Part shown: positions 26,659 to 35,332 of the stretch, in pieces
How positions within the stretch are numbered: position 1 is the stretch's first letter
Layout: each line of letters starts with the position of its first letter
Assembly (NCBI GenBank): GCA_964648505.1
Contig: CAZYMI010000009.1
Location: forward strand, 16,917-80,916
DNA from: CAZYMI01 sp964648505
Lineage (GTDB): Bacteria > Pseudomonadota > Alphaproteobacteria > Micavibrionales > Micavibrionaceae
Length of the DNA stretch: 64,000 nt
Reading direction: 5' to 3'
Position numbers and translations under genes: made by a program
The notes under the pieces: generated by a model
Seen by the model: the letters and a program-made list of their open reading frames with translations, nothing else
Database searches by the model: none
What the model was told of the DNA's origin: nothing

Positions 26659-27399
26659 ATGAAATATCAGCGCTTACCAGATTTGATTTTATTGATAACC
26701 GGACCAGCCCTTTTGCTAGGAGGATTGCTTGGCCACTTTGCATACAAAAACATACAGATGCCTGGTTCATCTATCATGTTTGTTTTAGGCGCACTCGCCG
26801 CCGCCTATTTTACGGCGCGTCCGGGAAAAGTATTTTCAAGTAAGTTCTCAATCTATCTGCTGGGCGCCTATTTTTGCCTTTTTAGCGTTTTCAGCATTAC
26901 ACAGCTTCAATTATCTGACACAACTTATATTTGGATCCACACAGTTTTTATTTTTCTGGCAACCCTTTCTGCATTACAAGAAGCACGACTAATGAATGCT
27001 TTTGATAACAGAAAAAATGCCCTGCTATGGACGCTTGTTTTTATTGGTTTCACTGTGTTGACTATTTTATCTCAGCCGCCTGAAATTGCGACTATTGCCG
27101 GCGCCCTTTTATGTGTATCCATGCGCTATACCCACCTGCAGGAAACAGGTTTTAAATTATGGATCGAAGCTATTCTTGCTAAAATAAAAGCCCGTGACTT
27201 TTTTCTTGATAATGCAGTTATTGCCTTTTTATCCGCTATTACTTTTTGTATTGTTTCTTGTTTCACAACAAATGAAGCCTTTCATCTTTTGGCCGGCCTA
27301 ATCACATGCGTTGGCATGATGCATATTTTTGACAAACGCTGGCTTTTTGCACTCTCAGCTATTGTGCTTCTTGTCTGTTACGGAATTCCCCTTCCTTAA
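26659..27399 (+). CDS. Uncharacterised polytopic membrane protein
   Basis: 246 residues with about eight predicted membrane helices (for example 8-27, 37-54, 62-82, 122-138, 188-205, 208-222, 228-243). No transporter or enzyme motif is recognised. Basic residues after the second helix and a cytoplasmic-looking helix (WIEAILAKIKARDF, about 168-181) are the only soluble parts. It lies 11 nt upstream of pepN on the same strand and divergent from suf. Function unknown. Confidence 0.8.
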   Translation: MKYQRLPDLILLITGPALLLGGLLGHFAYKNIQMPGSSIMFVLGALAAAYFTARPGKVFSSKFSIYLLGAYFCLFSVFSITQLQLSDTTYIWIHTVFIFLATLSALQEARLMNAFDNRKNALLWTLVFIGFTVLTILSQPPEIATIAGALLCVSMRYTHLQETGFKLWIEAILAKIKARDFFLDNAVIAFLSAITFCIVSCFTTNEAFHLLAGLITCVGMMHIFDKRWLFALSAIVLLVCYGIPLP

Positions 27400-27410
27400 G
27401 TGAGGCTTTA

Positions 27411-30008
27411 ATGCGAACTGACCTGCCTAAAACCACTTACCTGAAAGATTATACGCGTCCGGATTTCACCGTTGAACGCCTTGAGATGACGGTACAGCTT
27501 TTTGAAGATCGCGCCGATGTCACATCCACCCTTCACATCAAGCGCCTTAACCCAAAAGCAGATACACTAACGCTTAATGGCGAACATATATCGCTCTTAT
27601 ACCTAAAGGTGAACAATGCTGATCTGACAAAAGACCAGTACTTTGTGAATGATAAATTACTATCCATTCCCGGCGTACATGCCGAGTTTACAGTGACAAC
27701 CAAAGTTACCTTTGACCCTGCAAAAAATACAGCACTTGAAGGATTGTACCGATCAGGCGACACCTATTGCACCCAGTGCGAGCCTGAAGGCTTCAGACGC
27801 ATTACCTATATGATCGACCGGCCAGATGTGATGGCGACCTACACTATACGCATCGAAGCTGATAATACCTTACCTGTTTTATTATCGAACGGTAATCTGA
27901 TTGAAAAAGGTGCCCTTGAAGGCAGCCGACATTTTACGGTATGGCATGATCCGTTTCCAAAGCCTTGTTATCTGTTTGCTTTAGTTGCTGGCGATCTTAT
28001 TGAGACACATGATGTGTTTAATACTCAATCCGGAAAAATGGTTGATCTATTTATTTACACACGCAAGGGAGATGAAGGCCAAGTCAATCACGCTATGGAA
28101 TCTTTAAAAAAATCATTCAAATGGGATGAAGATATGTACGGGCGTGAATATGACCTGTCTGTTTTCAACATTGTTGTTGTGAGTGATTTCAATATGGGGG
28201 CCATGGAAAACAAATCACTTAATATTTTTAATTCTGCGTTAGCCTTAGCTCACAAAGATACGGCCACAGATGATGATTTTATAAATGTGGAAGCGGTAAT
28301 TGCACATGAGTATTTTCACAACTGGACAGGCAACCGTATTACCTGCCGTGACTGGTTTCAGCTTTCTTTAAAAGAAGGACTAACTGTTTTTCGTGACCAG
28401 ATGTTTACTGGCGATATGCATTCCCATGCTGCAAAACGTATTGATGATGTGCAAACGCTACGCCGCTTTCAGTTTACCGAAGATGCCGGGCCTATGGCAC
28501 ATCCAATACGGCCCGATAATTACATTGAGATTAATAATTTCTACACTCTGACAGTGTATGAAAAGGGCGCGGAAGTGATCCGTATGCTTTATACACTTAT
28601 GGGCTCAGAAAACTATCGTAAAGCAACTGATTTGTATTTTTCGCGGCACGATGGGCAAGCTGTCACTTGCGAAGATTTTATAAAATGCATGGAAGACACA
28701 TCGGGACTGGATCTGAAGCAGTTTCGTTTATGGTATGAACAAGCGGGCACTCCAGAAATTACTGCGATCTGCACCTATAACAATGCCGATAAAAAATACA
28801 CCGTAACGCTTGAACAATTTATTCCTCCTACATTTGGGCAGCCCCATAAAAAGCCAATGCATATCCCTGTTTCTTTTGCGCTGATTGATAAGAACGGAAA
28901 AGAAGTTGAGGGCAGCAATCAGATTTTGCATTTACGCCAGCAAAAGCAAGATTTTGTTTTTAACAATATTCAAGCGCGCCCTGTGCCATCGATTTTGCGC
29001 GGGTTTTCAGCGCCGGTCCGGTTGAAAACAAATTTATCAGATGATGATTTACGCTTTCTTATGGCCCATGATACCGACGGATTTAACAGATGGGATTGCG
29101 GCCAAACTTTAGCTTTAAGGGCTGTTCATAAATATTTGAAGGGCTTGCATGACGATGCCTTTATCAAGACGTGGCTTCAAGTTTTAGGACAAGCAGCAGA
29201 CAGCACTCAAGATCCAACCCTTATGGCAGAAGCTTTGAGTGTGCCTGAGCTATCTGTTATTTCCCAGGACCAAATAATCATTGACCCAACAATCTTATAC
29301 AATGCGCGAGCGGCTCTGATGACGGATCTGGCCAAAGCCGGGCGCGATCTTTTGCTTTCTTTAATCGAACAAAACAAATCACCTGATGTTTTTTCAATTT
29401 CCGGTGCAGACATGGGTAAGCGTGCCCTGAAAAACAAAGCGCTTGGTTTTCTGACCTACTTAAAAGATGACAAAGATGCAGTTTCCCTTGCAAAAACCTT
29501 ATATGATAACGCAAACAATATGACCGATCGGCTTTCAGCATTTCGCGCATTACTTGAGTTTGGCGGCAAAAATGCCCAGCTCGCCAAATCTGACTTTTAT
29601 GAAGCCTTTAAACATCACGATCTTGCTACGAATAAATGGATATCCGCGCAAACGATACTAGTGAACGAACACACCCTACCATCCCTGATTGCATTGCGTG
29701 ATGGACCACAATTTCACTGGACCAACCCAAACCGCGTACGCGCTCTGTTTAGCGCTTTTGCCACGAATAACCCCGTATGCTTTCATAACCCTGATGGCTC
29801 AGGATACGCTTTTGTTCAAGACGCCATCTTGCGTTTAAATACAATTAACCCATCCATTGCAGCAAGACTTTTAACCCCATTCAAAGACTGGAAACGTTAC
29901 ACGCCCGATAGGCAAGAAAAAATGAAAGCCTGCCTTGAAAAGATTTTAGCTGTGCCAAATTTATCCAATGATGTTTTTGAAATTGTGAGCAAAAGCCTTG
30001 CCGCCTGA
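27411..30008 (+). CDS. pepN: Aminopeptidase N (M1 zinc metallopeptidase)
   Basis: Broad-specificity aminopeptidase that finishes cytoplasmic protein breakdown. The 865-residue protein is close to E. coli PepN. The GAMEN exopeptidase motif (in FNMGAMENKSLNIFN) is followed by HEYFH (299-303) and Glu322, the zinc ligands with the family spacing. The C-terminal helical DUF3458-type domain is complete. No signal peptide. The end overlaps rnhB by 11 nt. Confidence 0.97.
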   Translation: MRTDLPKTTYLKDYTRPDFTVERLEMTVQLFEDRADVTSTLHIKRLNPKADTLTLNGEHISLLYLKVNNADLTKDQYFVNDKLLSIPGVHAEFTVTTKVTFDPAKNTALEGLYRSGDTYCTQCEPEGFRRITYMIDRPDVMATYTIRIEADNTLPVLLSNGNLIEKGALEGSRHFTVWHDPFPKPCYLFALVAGDLIETHDVFNTQSGKMVDLFIYTRKGDEGQVNHAMESLKKSFKWDEDMYGREYDLSVFNIVVVSDFNMGAMENKSLNIFNSALALAHKDTATDDDFINVEAVIAHEYFHNWTGNRITCRDWFQLSLKEGLTVFRDQMFTGDMHSHAAKRIDDVQTLRRFQFTEDAGPMAHPIRPDNYIEINNFYTLTVYEKGAEVIRMLYTLMGSENYRKATDLYFSRHDGQAVTCEDFIKCMEDTSGLDLKQFRLWYEQAGTPEITAICTYNNADKKYTVTLEQFIPPTFGQPHKKPMHIPVSFALIDKNGKEVEGSNQILHLRQQKQDFVFNNIQARPVPSILRGFSAPVRLKTNLSDDDLRFLMAHDTDGFNRWDCGQTLALRAVHKYLKGLHDDAFIKTWLQVLGQAADSTQDPTLMAEALSVPELSVISQDQIIIDPTILYNARAALMTDLAKAGRDLLLSLIEQNKSPDVFSISGADMGKRALKNKALGFLTYLKDDKDAVSLAKTLYDNANNMTDRLSAFRALLEFGGKNAQLAKSDFYEAFKHHDLATNKWISAQTILVNEHTLPSLIALRDGPQFHWTNPNRVRALFSAFATNNPVCFHNPDGSGYAFVQDAILRLNTINPSIAARLLTPFKDWKRYTPDRQEKMKACLEKILAVPNLSNDVFEIVSKSLAA

Positions 30009-30594
30009 TTTTACACTTGAAAATTCACACATCGTTTGTGGGATCGATGAGGCGGGTCGTGGCCCTTTATGTGGTCCCGTTGTAGCTGCCTGCGTTTTTA
30101 TACCCCACGAAGCGCGCACCCTGCCGTTCTGGCGCGATGTGAATGACAGTAAAAAACTGAGCGCGATAAAGCGTGATAAACTTTTTAAACTAATTACAGC
30201 CCATTCATACTTTGGCATCGGCGAGGCTTCTGCAAGCGAGATCGATAAAATCAATATTTTGCAGGCAACTTTGCTGGCCATGAGCCGCGCTTATCACGCC
30301 TTGCAGTACAGTTGCCACATTGCGCTTATTGATGGAAACAAAGCCCCTTCGCTGCCTTGTGAAACACAAACAATCATTAAGGGGGATTCAAAATCCATTT
30401 CAATTGCCTGCGCCTCTATTATTGCAAAAGTAACGCGGGATCGGACCATGGCAAAACTCGATCAGCTCTACCCGGCCTATGGTTGGGTACAAAATGCTGG
30501 CTACGGCACTCAGGCCCACCTTGATGCTCTGGCCCGATTCGGGCCTACTCCGCATCACAGGCAAAGCTTTGCGCCCCTTAAAAAGGCAGGTTGA
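29998..30594 (+). CDS. rnhB: Ribonuclease HII
   Basis: Removes ribonucleotides and RNA primers from DNA. The 198-residue protein has GIDEAGRGPLCGPVVAA with catalytic Asp17 and Glu18, further acidic residues in ALIDGNKAP, and AKVTRDRTM. The TTG at 29998 is the only start that keeps the N-terminal strand; it lies within the last codons of pepN. rnhB directly before ccrM is a recurrent alphaproteobacterial arrangement. Confidence 0.94.
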   Translation: MPPDFTLENSHIVCGIDEAGRGPLCGPVVAACVFIPHEARTLPFWRDVNDSKKLSAIKRDKLFKLITAHSYFGIGEASASEIDKINILQATLLAMSRAYHALQYSCHIALIDGNKAPSLPCETQTIIKGDSKSISIACASIIAKVTRDRTMAKLDQLYPAYGWVQNAGYGTQAHLDALARFGPTPHHRQSFAPLKKAG

Positions 30595-30596
30595 TG

Positions 30597-30698
30597 GAAT
30601 CCCTAGAGTCCGTCTTAGATTCGCCACACAATATATTGATTCAACAACATATATTTTAATCTGACTCTTGACGGCGAATCGAGAATGAATCATGATTC
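30597..30698 (+). promoter_or_regulatory. ccrM promoter with eight GANTC sites
   Basis: GANTC sites start at 30597, 30606, 30618, 30638, 30663, 30676, 30687 and 30694. A sigma-70-like promoter fits inside: -35 TTGACG (30668-30673), 17-bp spacer, -10 CATGAT (30691-30696), putting transcription start about 20 nt before the ccrM ATG. GANTC sites flank the -35, lie in the spacer, and overlap the -10; the last two form the perfect palindrome GAATCATGATTC (30687-30698). GATTCGCC (30618) and GGCGAATC (30673) form a wider inverted repeat. Since CcrM methylates GANTC, this looks like autoregulation by methylation state. No full CtrA box is present. Confidence 0.7.
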
Positions 30699-30725
30699 GA
30701 GGGTAACTCTCTCCGAAAGCATCCC

Positions 30726-31835
30726 ATGCCACCCTCAAAATCAAAGACCCATCCTGAAAACACGATTCTGCGTGGAGATTGCATAAAACATATGAATAAC
30801 CTGCCCAAAGGCTCGGTGGACCTGATCTTTGCTGATCCACCTTATAATTTACAGCTTCAAGGGGATTTAACCCGCCCAGATCATTCAAAAGTAGACGCAG
30901 TTGATGATGCGTGGGACCAGTTTGCAAGCTTTGATGCTTACGATAAATTCACATCTGATTGGTTAAAAGCAGCCCACCGCAGCCTGAAAGATGACGGTTC
31001 TATATGGGTCATCGGTAGCTATCATAATATCTTTCGCATTGGCAAAATAATGCAAGATATGGGTTTCTGGATTCTGAATGATATTATTTGGCGCAAAACC
31101 AATCCCATGCCAAATTTTCGAGGACGAAGATTTACCAACGCCCATGAAACAATGATCTGGGCTTCAAAAACAAAAGATTCAAAATACACATTTAATTATG
31201 ATGCCATGAAAGCGCTTAATGAAGATTTGCAAATGCGATCTGACTGGACGATCCCTTTATGCACAGGTTCAGAAAGGCTAAAAAACGATAAAGGCGAAAA
31301 AGCTCATCCCACACAAAAACCTGAATCTTTGATCTATCGAGTACTACTCGCATCCAGTAAGCCAAATGATCTGATACTAGACCCCTTCTTTGGAACAGGA
31401 ACAACAGGCGCGGTTGCTAAAAAGCTGGGGCGTCGCTGGATTGGTATTGAACGCGATGAAAGCTATATCAAGGTTGCAGAAAAACGCATTAAGGCTGTTG
31501 AAGCAATTGAGGATCTGGCGGAACTTACAACGCCAGCAAAACGCGAAGAACAAAGAATCCCTTTTGGCTGGCTTGTTGAACGCGGGCTTTTAAAACCCGG
31601 CACCGTTCTAACAGACACATCGAAACGTCATTCCGCTAAAGTAGGGCCTGATGGTAACCTTGTAACAAACCAGTACCGTGGGTCTATTCACAAGGTTGGC
31701 GCGTCTTTACAAGGTGCACCAAGCTGCAACGGCTGGACATTCTGGCACTACAAAGAAGGGCAAGAATTTCGGCCCATCGACCAACTTCGTCAGCGCATTC
31801 GTGATGAAGTACAAAAAAATCAACCGCTTCAATAA
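30726..31835 (+). CDS. ccrM: Cell-cycle DNA adenine methyltransferase CcrM (GANTC)
   Basis: Orphan N6-adenine methyltransferase that methylates GANTC late in replication and links gene expression to the cell cycle. The 369 residues are typical of CcrM. Beta-class order is DPPY (37-40) first and the SAM-binding DPFFGTGTTG (about 220) later. The C-terminal RAMA-type extension (about 285-360, with GSIHKVGASLQGA and GWTFWHY) is diagnostic of CcrM against smaller restriction-linked enzymes. No restriction gene is adjacent. The upstream region is loaded with its own target sites. Confidence 0.95.
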   Translation: MPPSKSKTHPENTILRGDCIKHMNNLPKGSVDLIFADPPYNLQLQGDLTRPDHSKVDAVDDAWDQFASFDAYDKFTSDWLKAAHRSLKDDGSIWVIGSYHNIFRIGKIMQDMGFWILNDIIWRKTNPMPNFRGRRFTNAHETMIWASKTKDSKYTFNYDAMKALNEDLQMRSDWTIPLCTGSERLKNDKGEKAHPTQKPESLIYRVLLASSKPNDLILDPFFGTGTTGAVAKKLGRRWIGIERDESYIKVAEKRIKAVEAIEDLAELTTPAKREEQRIPFGWLVERGLLKPGTVLTDTSKRHSAKVGPDGNLVTNQYRGSIHKVGASLQGAPSCNGWTFWHYKEGQEFRPIDQLRQRIRDEVQKNQPLQ

Positions 31836-31838
31836 TAA

Positions 31839-32210
31839 ATGCGTGATTATAGCAGCACCCTAAGCGTTTTTATAAAAGCCTATAAAACGAATCTGAAGGT
31901 CGGCATTCATGAATTTGAAAAAGATAAACCACAGCCTGTTTTAATTAGTGTGGAGCTAGAAACCTCTATCAACATAGCAAATGTAGCTGAAAACATTGAT
32001 GATACTGTTTCTTATGAACCTATTGTTGACTGCATCAGGCAGCTTGAAACTGGCCCTCATATTCAACTCATTGAAACGATTGCTGAAAAGCTAACTCAGG
32101 CCTGCTTTCAGGACCCTCATGTTAAAAAAGTAACAATCTGCATTGAGAAAATCAATATTTTCCCCCAATCCGAAAGTTGCGGAATAAAACTGATAACAGA
32201 AAAATCTTAG
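31839..32210 (+). CDS. folB: Dihydroneopterin aldolase family protein
   Basis: Acts in folate synthesis (aldolase or epimerase on dihydroneopterin). At 123 residues it has the family core GIHEFEKDKPQPVLISVELE (catalytic Glu), DTVSYEPIVDCIRQL and LIETIAEKLTQACF. It starts 3 nt after ccrM and so is in the same operon. No other folate gene is next to it. Its stop overlaps the convergent gene by 4 nt. Confidence 0.88.
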   Translation: MRDYSSTLSVFIKAYKTNLKVGIHEFEKDKPQPVLISVELETSINIANVAENIDDTVSYEPIVDCIRQLETGPHIQLIETIAEKLTQACFQDPHVKKVTICIEKINIFPQSESCGIKLITEKS

Positions 32211-33148
32211 CGAACTTCTTCTAACTCTGGCTTGTCGGCCTTTTTTACAAGGCCTGTGTCCAGGCGTTCAAATTCTTTTGAAAATAACAAAATACTTTCA
32301 TCTTCATCAGCAAAAACATCTATACGATCAAGCGAGCCCGACATAACGGCTGCAACACCACTTAGCTCATACGGCGTAAAACTCACAAATTGTTCAAAAC
32401 TAGCCCTTAAACGAACATAAGCGGGTCTTTGTTTGCGTTCGGATTCATATTTCCCTCCAAAAGCGCCATAACTTTTTTCTGCAAAAGTGATGTATTCTTT
32501 TGCAATCCCATCTTTTACAGGAATTGTTGTTAAAGAAAATGATAATGGAACCTTTAGAAAAACATTAAAAGGAAACCCCTCTAAAGAAACCTTTCCTTCG
32601 CATTTTGTATCTTGAAAATCATTATGAGACATCTTTATTTTATTAACATTCCTGATTTGTGATGCTTCGGCAATATCAAATTCTTGTTTTTCGACACTAT
32701 AGCGATCCAGATAAACCAAATAGGTGAATTCAAACTTACGTGGAAATTTTAATTTATTTGCAACAACATGTTTTTTTGCTGCATCACGAATATTTGCCCA
32801 CTCAAATTCATTTTTGTAATAACCAAGATAGACATCGCAGTTGGACACAATGAGATAATCATCAATGTCGTCTTTTTTGTTTACATCTAAAACACCGAAT
32901 GCCCAATACGCATTAGCAATATTTTGTAAATTTGATTTCACGTAAGGATCGCTGGGCTTAGACGACAGGGGCGCTATCACTTCCGCTACTTTTTTGTCTG
33001 AAACATTTTCTTTTTCCTTGATTGGAACAGACTGCATCAAGGTAAGACCTGATTGAGGTTCAACTTTATTTTCTTCTGCTATTGCAGAGGCAACAGCGAT
33101 CCCTCCGCTTAAAAAAATAACCAAAGCTAACCTTATAAAACATGCCAT
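32207..33148 (-). CDS. Uncharacterised exported protein
   Basis: 313 residues with a Sec signal peptide (CFIRLALVIFLSGGIAVASA, cut near residue 22-24), followed by a low-complexity linker and a globular part rich in Tyr, Phe and Lys (NIANAYWAFGVLDVNKKDDI, about 77-96; NCDVYLGYYKNEFEW about 103-117). The globular part may correspond to DUF4852, found in some alphaproteobacteria, but this is from memory of the pattern and uncertain. Two Cys residues could form a disulfide. It lies 4 nt downstream of mutY on the same strand. Confidence 0.75.
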   Translation of the reverse strand: MACFIRLALVIFLSGGIAVASAIAEENKVEPQSGLTLMQSVPIKEKENVSDKKVAEVIAPLSSKPSDPYVKSNLQNIANAYWAFGVLDVNKKDDIDDYLIVSNCDVYLGYYKNEFEWANIRDAAKKHVVANKLKFPRKFEFTYLVYLDRYSVEKQEFDIAEASQIRNVNKIKMSHNDFQDTKCEGKVSLEGFPFNVFLKVPLSFSLTTIPVKDGIAKEYITFAEKSYGAFGGKYESERKQRPAYVRLRASFEQFVSFTPYELSGVAAVMSGSLDRIDVFADEDESILLFSKEFERLDTGLVKKADKPELEEVR

Positions 33149-33152
33149 TTAA

Positions 33153-34268
33153 TTATCGTCCTTTACACAAGAGTAAGCATTTTTCAAAAACTCGGGGTAA
33201 CCCTTTAATTTTACTCACCTGCTCTTTTGACCAGTATAGGTTTTTTGGGTAAATTTTCTTCAAAAATCGACTCTCCAACTCAAAAATATTTAAAATCAAA
33301 TCAAAATGGGTGAAACTGTGATAAACTCGCCCGCAAGCATTAAGCTCCGCTTTGCCCGTAGCTTTTAAAAAATCAGGCCAATCTGTTTTAACAGACGACT
33401 TATTTTTCTGCCACTGCGATGTCGGCAGCCCTGCCATGCCTGCAAGCAAGCCTTTTTGAGGACGCCTTTCTAAAAGTACCCTTCCTTCAGGGTTGCGAAT
33501 AATAAATACAAGCCCGTGCTTGGTAGGCTTTAATTTTTTTAGTGTTTTCACGGGCAGCTGATCCGCGATTCCTAACGCTTTACCCTGACAGTACAATTCC
33601 CAAGGGCATAATCCACAACGTGGTGACTTAGGCGTACAGATCATTGCGCCCAAATCCATTAATGCTTGCACGGTATTGCTAGAGTTTTCCGGCTGTATTT
33701 CAACCAGCCTTTGTGCGTGCGGGCCAACTTCTTTTTTTAAATCAGGCAAAGGCGTTTTAATTGCGTGAAGACGAGAAACAACTCTTTCCACATTGCCATC
33801 AACTGCTGCGCAAGGCTTACCAAACGCAATTGATGAAATTGCACCTGCCGTATACGCCCCTATACCCGGTAAATTTTTTAATTCATCAAGCGTTTGCGGA
33901 AATTTCCCTTTGTATCTGCTGACAATGATTTGTGCGCATTGATGCAAATTGCGCCCGCGTGCGTAATAACCAAGCCCCGCCCATGCAGCAAGAACCTCTT
34001 CTTGCGATACTTTTGCCAATCCTTGAATCGTAGGCCACCGCCTGACAAATTTTTCAAAATACGGCTTTACTGTTTGAACCGTGGTTTGCTGTAACATAAT
34101 TTCGGAAAGCCAGATTTTGTAGGGATCGGGTTTTACGCCCGATTTCACTCGCCAGGGTAAATCTCTCTTATGTTTTTTGTACCAGGATAATAAGGATTCT
34201 AATATTAGCAGGTTGTCATATTCTTTTGAGAGTGACTTTTGTTTTTGAATTGTATATGGTCGTGCCAT
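33153..34268 (-). CDS. mutY: A/G-specific adenine glycosylase
   Basis: Removes adenine mispaired with 8-oxoguanine. The 371-residue protein has the helix-hairpin-helix LPGIGAYTAGAISSIAFG followed by catalytic Asp in AAVDGNVERVVSR. A [4Fe-4S] loop CTPKSPRCGLCPWELYC (C-x6-C-x2-C-x5-C) and a C-terminal NUDIX-like domain that recognises 8-oxoG follow. The only upstream ATG is at 34268, so the start codon overlaps that of the divergent DUF721 gene. About 20 N-terminal residues are not conserved and the real start may be internal. Confidence 0.95.
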   Translation of the reverse strand: MARPYTIQKQKSLSKEYDNLLILESLLSWYKKHKRDLPWRVKSGVKPDPYKIWLSEIMLQQTTVQTVKPYFEKFVRRWPTIQGLAKVSQEEVLAAWAGLGYYARGRNLHQCAQIIVSRYKGKFPQTLDELKNLPGIGAYTAGAISSIAFGKPCAAVDGNVERVVSRLHAIKTPLPDLKKEVGPHAQRLVEIQPENSSNTVQALMDLGAMICTPKSPRCGLCPWELYCQGKALGIADQLPVKTLKKLKPTKHGLVFIIRNPEGRVLLERRPQKGLLAGMAGLPTSQWQKNKSSVKTDWPDFLKATGKAELNACGRVYHSFTHFDLILNIFELESRFLKKIYPKNLYWSKEQVSKIKGLPRVFEKCLLLCKGR

Positions 34269-34731
34269 GGTGTTTCAGATGCTCTCACTTAAGGTGAATA
34301 AGATTACCGGACGCACGATCGGACGCAAGAACGCTATGCTTGGGCGTATCCTTGAGAATTGGGGCGATATTATCGGCCCGGATCTGGCAAAAAAAGCACA
34401 ACCCATGAAGATAAACTACCGCAAAACCGAGCAAGGACCAAGCGCAACGCTTGAAATTGCCGTCTCGAGTGCTGATGCCACGACCCTTCATTACCGGAAA
34501 GACCTGATTCTTGAACGGCTCAATTTTATACTCGGTGACAGGCACGTACAGGCCTTAAAGCTAGTGCACAGCGCGGTAAACGCCAATATAAACAGCTTTA
34601 AAAAACCCACCCCCTTGACGGATGAAGAAAAACAGCGAGTATCCGGTTGGCTTGAGAATATCGAAGACGACCATCTTAGATCGGTTCTCTCCCGCTTCGG
34701 CGAAGCTCTAATAAAAGACAAAAAAAACTAA
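34267..34731 (+). CDS. DUF721/DciA-like protein
   Basis: 154 residues with the DUF721 core (LGRILENWGDIIGPDLAKKA, about 26-45, then a strand-rich region ATLEIAVSSADATTLHYRKD). DciA, a helicase operator in other bacteria, belongs to this family, so a role in replication is possible but not shown. It sits in the conserved mutY-DUF721-dsbA-smc neighbourhood. Start may be ATG 34267 or 34279. Position 34267 shares the CCATGG sequence with the mutY start. Confidence 0.85.
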   Translation: MVFQMLSLKVNKITGRTIGRKNAMLGRILENWGDIIGPDLAKKAQPMKINYRKTEQGPSATLEIAVSSADATTLHYRKDLILERLNFILGDRHVQALKLVHSAVNANINSFKKPTPLTDEEKQRVSGWLENIEDDHLRSVLSRFGEALIKDKKN

Positions 34732-34750
34732 AAAGCGAGTGAGATAGAAA

Positions 34751-35320
34751 ATGAAAGTCAGCGCCATCACCCTTCGCGCAGGGACAGTTATTGATTATAA
34801 CGGCAAGCTATGGGCCGTAACCAAACAAGAAATTATGCAGCCAGGAAAAGGCGCATCTGTCATTCAAGTTGAAATGCGTGACGTGAAAACAGGCGTTAAA
34901 GACAATGTACGCTTCAGAACTCAGGAAACTGTAGAACGTGTTCGCCTTGAACAAGAAGAATATACTTTTTTATACGCTGAAGGCGATGATAATTTCGCTT
35001 TCATGCACAAAACCAACTTTGAACAAATTTCTGTTAATCGCGAAGTGATCGGCGAGAAAGCCCAGTTTTTACAAGAAGGCATGGAAGTCACAATTGAAAC
35101 CTACGAAGGCACACCGCTTGGCATAGAAATTCCGGACACAATCGTATGCACGATTGTTGATTGCGAGCCGGTTGTAAAAGGACAGACAGCGTCATCATCT
35201 TATAAGCCCGCCAAGGTTGATAATGGTGCTCGCGTTATGGTGCCACCACATATTGATAACGGCACAAGAATTGTCATCCGCACTGAAGATGGCTCATATG
35301 TTGAACGCTTTAAAGAATAG
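34751..35320 (+). CDS. efp: Elongation factor P
   Basis: Rescues ribosomes stalled on polyproline. The 189-residue protein has three OB-like domains. The tip loop MQPGKGAS carries Lys33, the residue modified in EF-Ps of the beta-lysylation type; no epmA or epmB is in this window. It starts 19 nt after DUF721 and ends 12 nt before the next gene. Confidence 0.97.
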   Translation: MKVSAITLRAGTVIDYNGKLWAVTKQEIMQPGKGASVIQVEMRDVKTGVKDNVRFRTQETVERVRLEQEEYTFLYAEGDDNFAFMHKTNFEQISVNREVIGEKAQFLQEGMEVTIETYEGTPLGIEIPDTIVCTIVDCEPVVKGQTASSSYKPAKVDNGARVMVPPHIDNGTRIVIRTEDGSYVERFKE

Positions 35321-35332
35321 ATGCCTTAGATC

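Noticed and set aside
30656..30670. CtrA box in the ccrM promoter
   Set aside because: Only one TTAA half-site is present; the position seven bases on reads CTTG.
30400..30927. 175-codon minus-strand frame across the ccrM promoter
   Set aside because: Overlaps rnhB and ccrM, both certain; the sequence between is explained as promoter and GANTC cluster.
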